From assembly GCA_028710415.1 (NCBI GenBank), contig JAQTUE010000040.1:1-38212 (forward strand): a stretch of DNA of 38,212 bases, read 5' to 3'. The stretch is from Paludibacter sp. (GTDB lineage: Bacteria > Bacteroidota > Bacteroidia > Bacteroidales > Paludibacteraceae). The position numbers and the translations under genes were made by a program. Below, one piece after another: positions 38,158 to 38,212 of this stretch; position 1 is the stretch's first letter, and each line of letters starts with the position of its first letter. The notes beneath the pieces were generated by a model that made no database searches, was not told where the DNA came from, and saw nothing but the letters and a program-made list of their open reading frames with translations.

Positions 38158-38212
38158 AGTCCGACATGTGTCAGATGTGGCGATAGCCAATTGTAATGTA
38201 TCAGTAATGTAT

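Overview
The window looks like a chromosomal segment of a Bacteroidota bacterium, most likely a Bacteroidales relative. Three things point there. The promoters that can be read follow the Bacteroidetes form TTG/TTTG-N18-21-TAnnTTTG (clearest before rpsO, tRNA-Leu, the ABC-F gene and the patatin gene). The gene families are typical of the phylum (DUF6588 outer-membrane protein, stand-alone MnmD, DUF3108, membrane-anchored LytTR and AraC regulators). The short AT-rich intergenic regions lack strong Shine-Dalgarno sites. No 16S rRNA or other marker allows a closer assignment.

Layout. 1-263: 5' part of groES. 446-6741 (minus): a surface-glycan cluster (GT2, GT4, polysaccharide deacetylase, small membrane protein), split between GT2 and GT4 by a 2.1-kb repeat array that contains a DUF559 nuclease-like gene and an orphan antitoxin-like gene. 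7359-18672: mostly housekeeping genes (DUF3108, ABC-F, rubrerythrin, mnmD, PAP2, rpsO, waaA, hisS) plus a DUF3791/DUF3990 ADP-ribosyltransferase-like module. 18737-29144: DUF456, alpha/beta hydrolase, LytTR, patatin, aspartate aminotransferase, then a run of exported proteins and a membrane AraC regulator. 29145-30955: a gene-poor kilobase followed by three tandem 32-33-residue membrane peptides, missed by ordinary ORF length cut-offs. 30956-34698: tRNA-Leu, a THUMP RNA methyltransferase, serine acetyltransferase, a NadR-like kinase and a second PAP2 protein. 34699-38157: a repeat-dense accessory tail with an HTH protein flanked by inverted repeats, a RAYT pseudogene with its palindromes, a 5'-truncated Tae4-like amidase and a putative periplasmic partner.

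Working together. GT2, GT4 and the deacetylase probably build or modify one extracellular glycan; WaaA adds Kdo to lipid A. Otherwise the genes are independent units closed by good hairpin terminators.

Most notable: (1) the triplicated micro-membrane-peptide operon at 30104-30852; (2) the REP array at 1699-3805, whose spacers are decayed copies of the 3' end of the adjacent glycosyltransferase gene and whose repeat supplies both ends of the DUF559 reading frame; (3) a modular repeat with fixed order T-F-M-P, including 173-bp nested palindromes, at 13.1-13.5 kb and again at 34.8-35.8 kb; (4) a four-tract G-quadruplex/hairpin element at 12012-12100.
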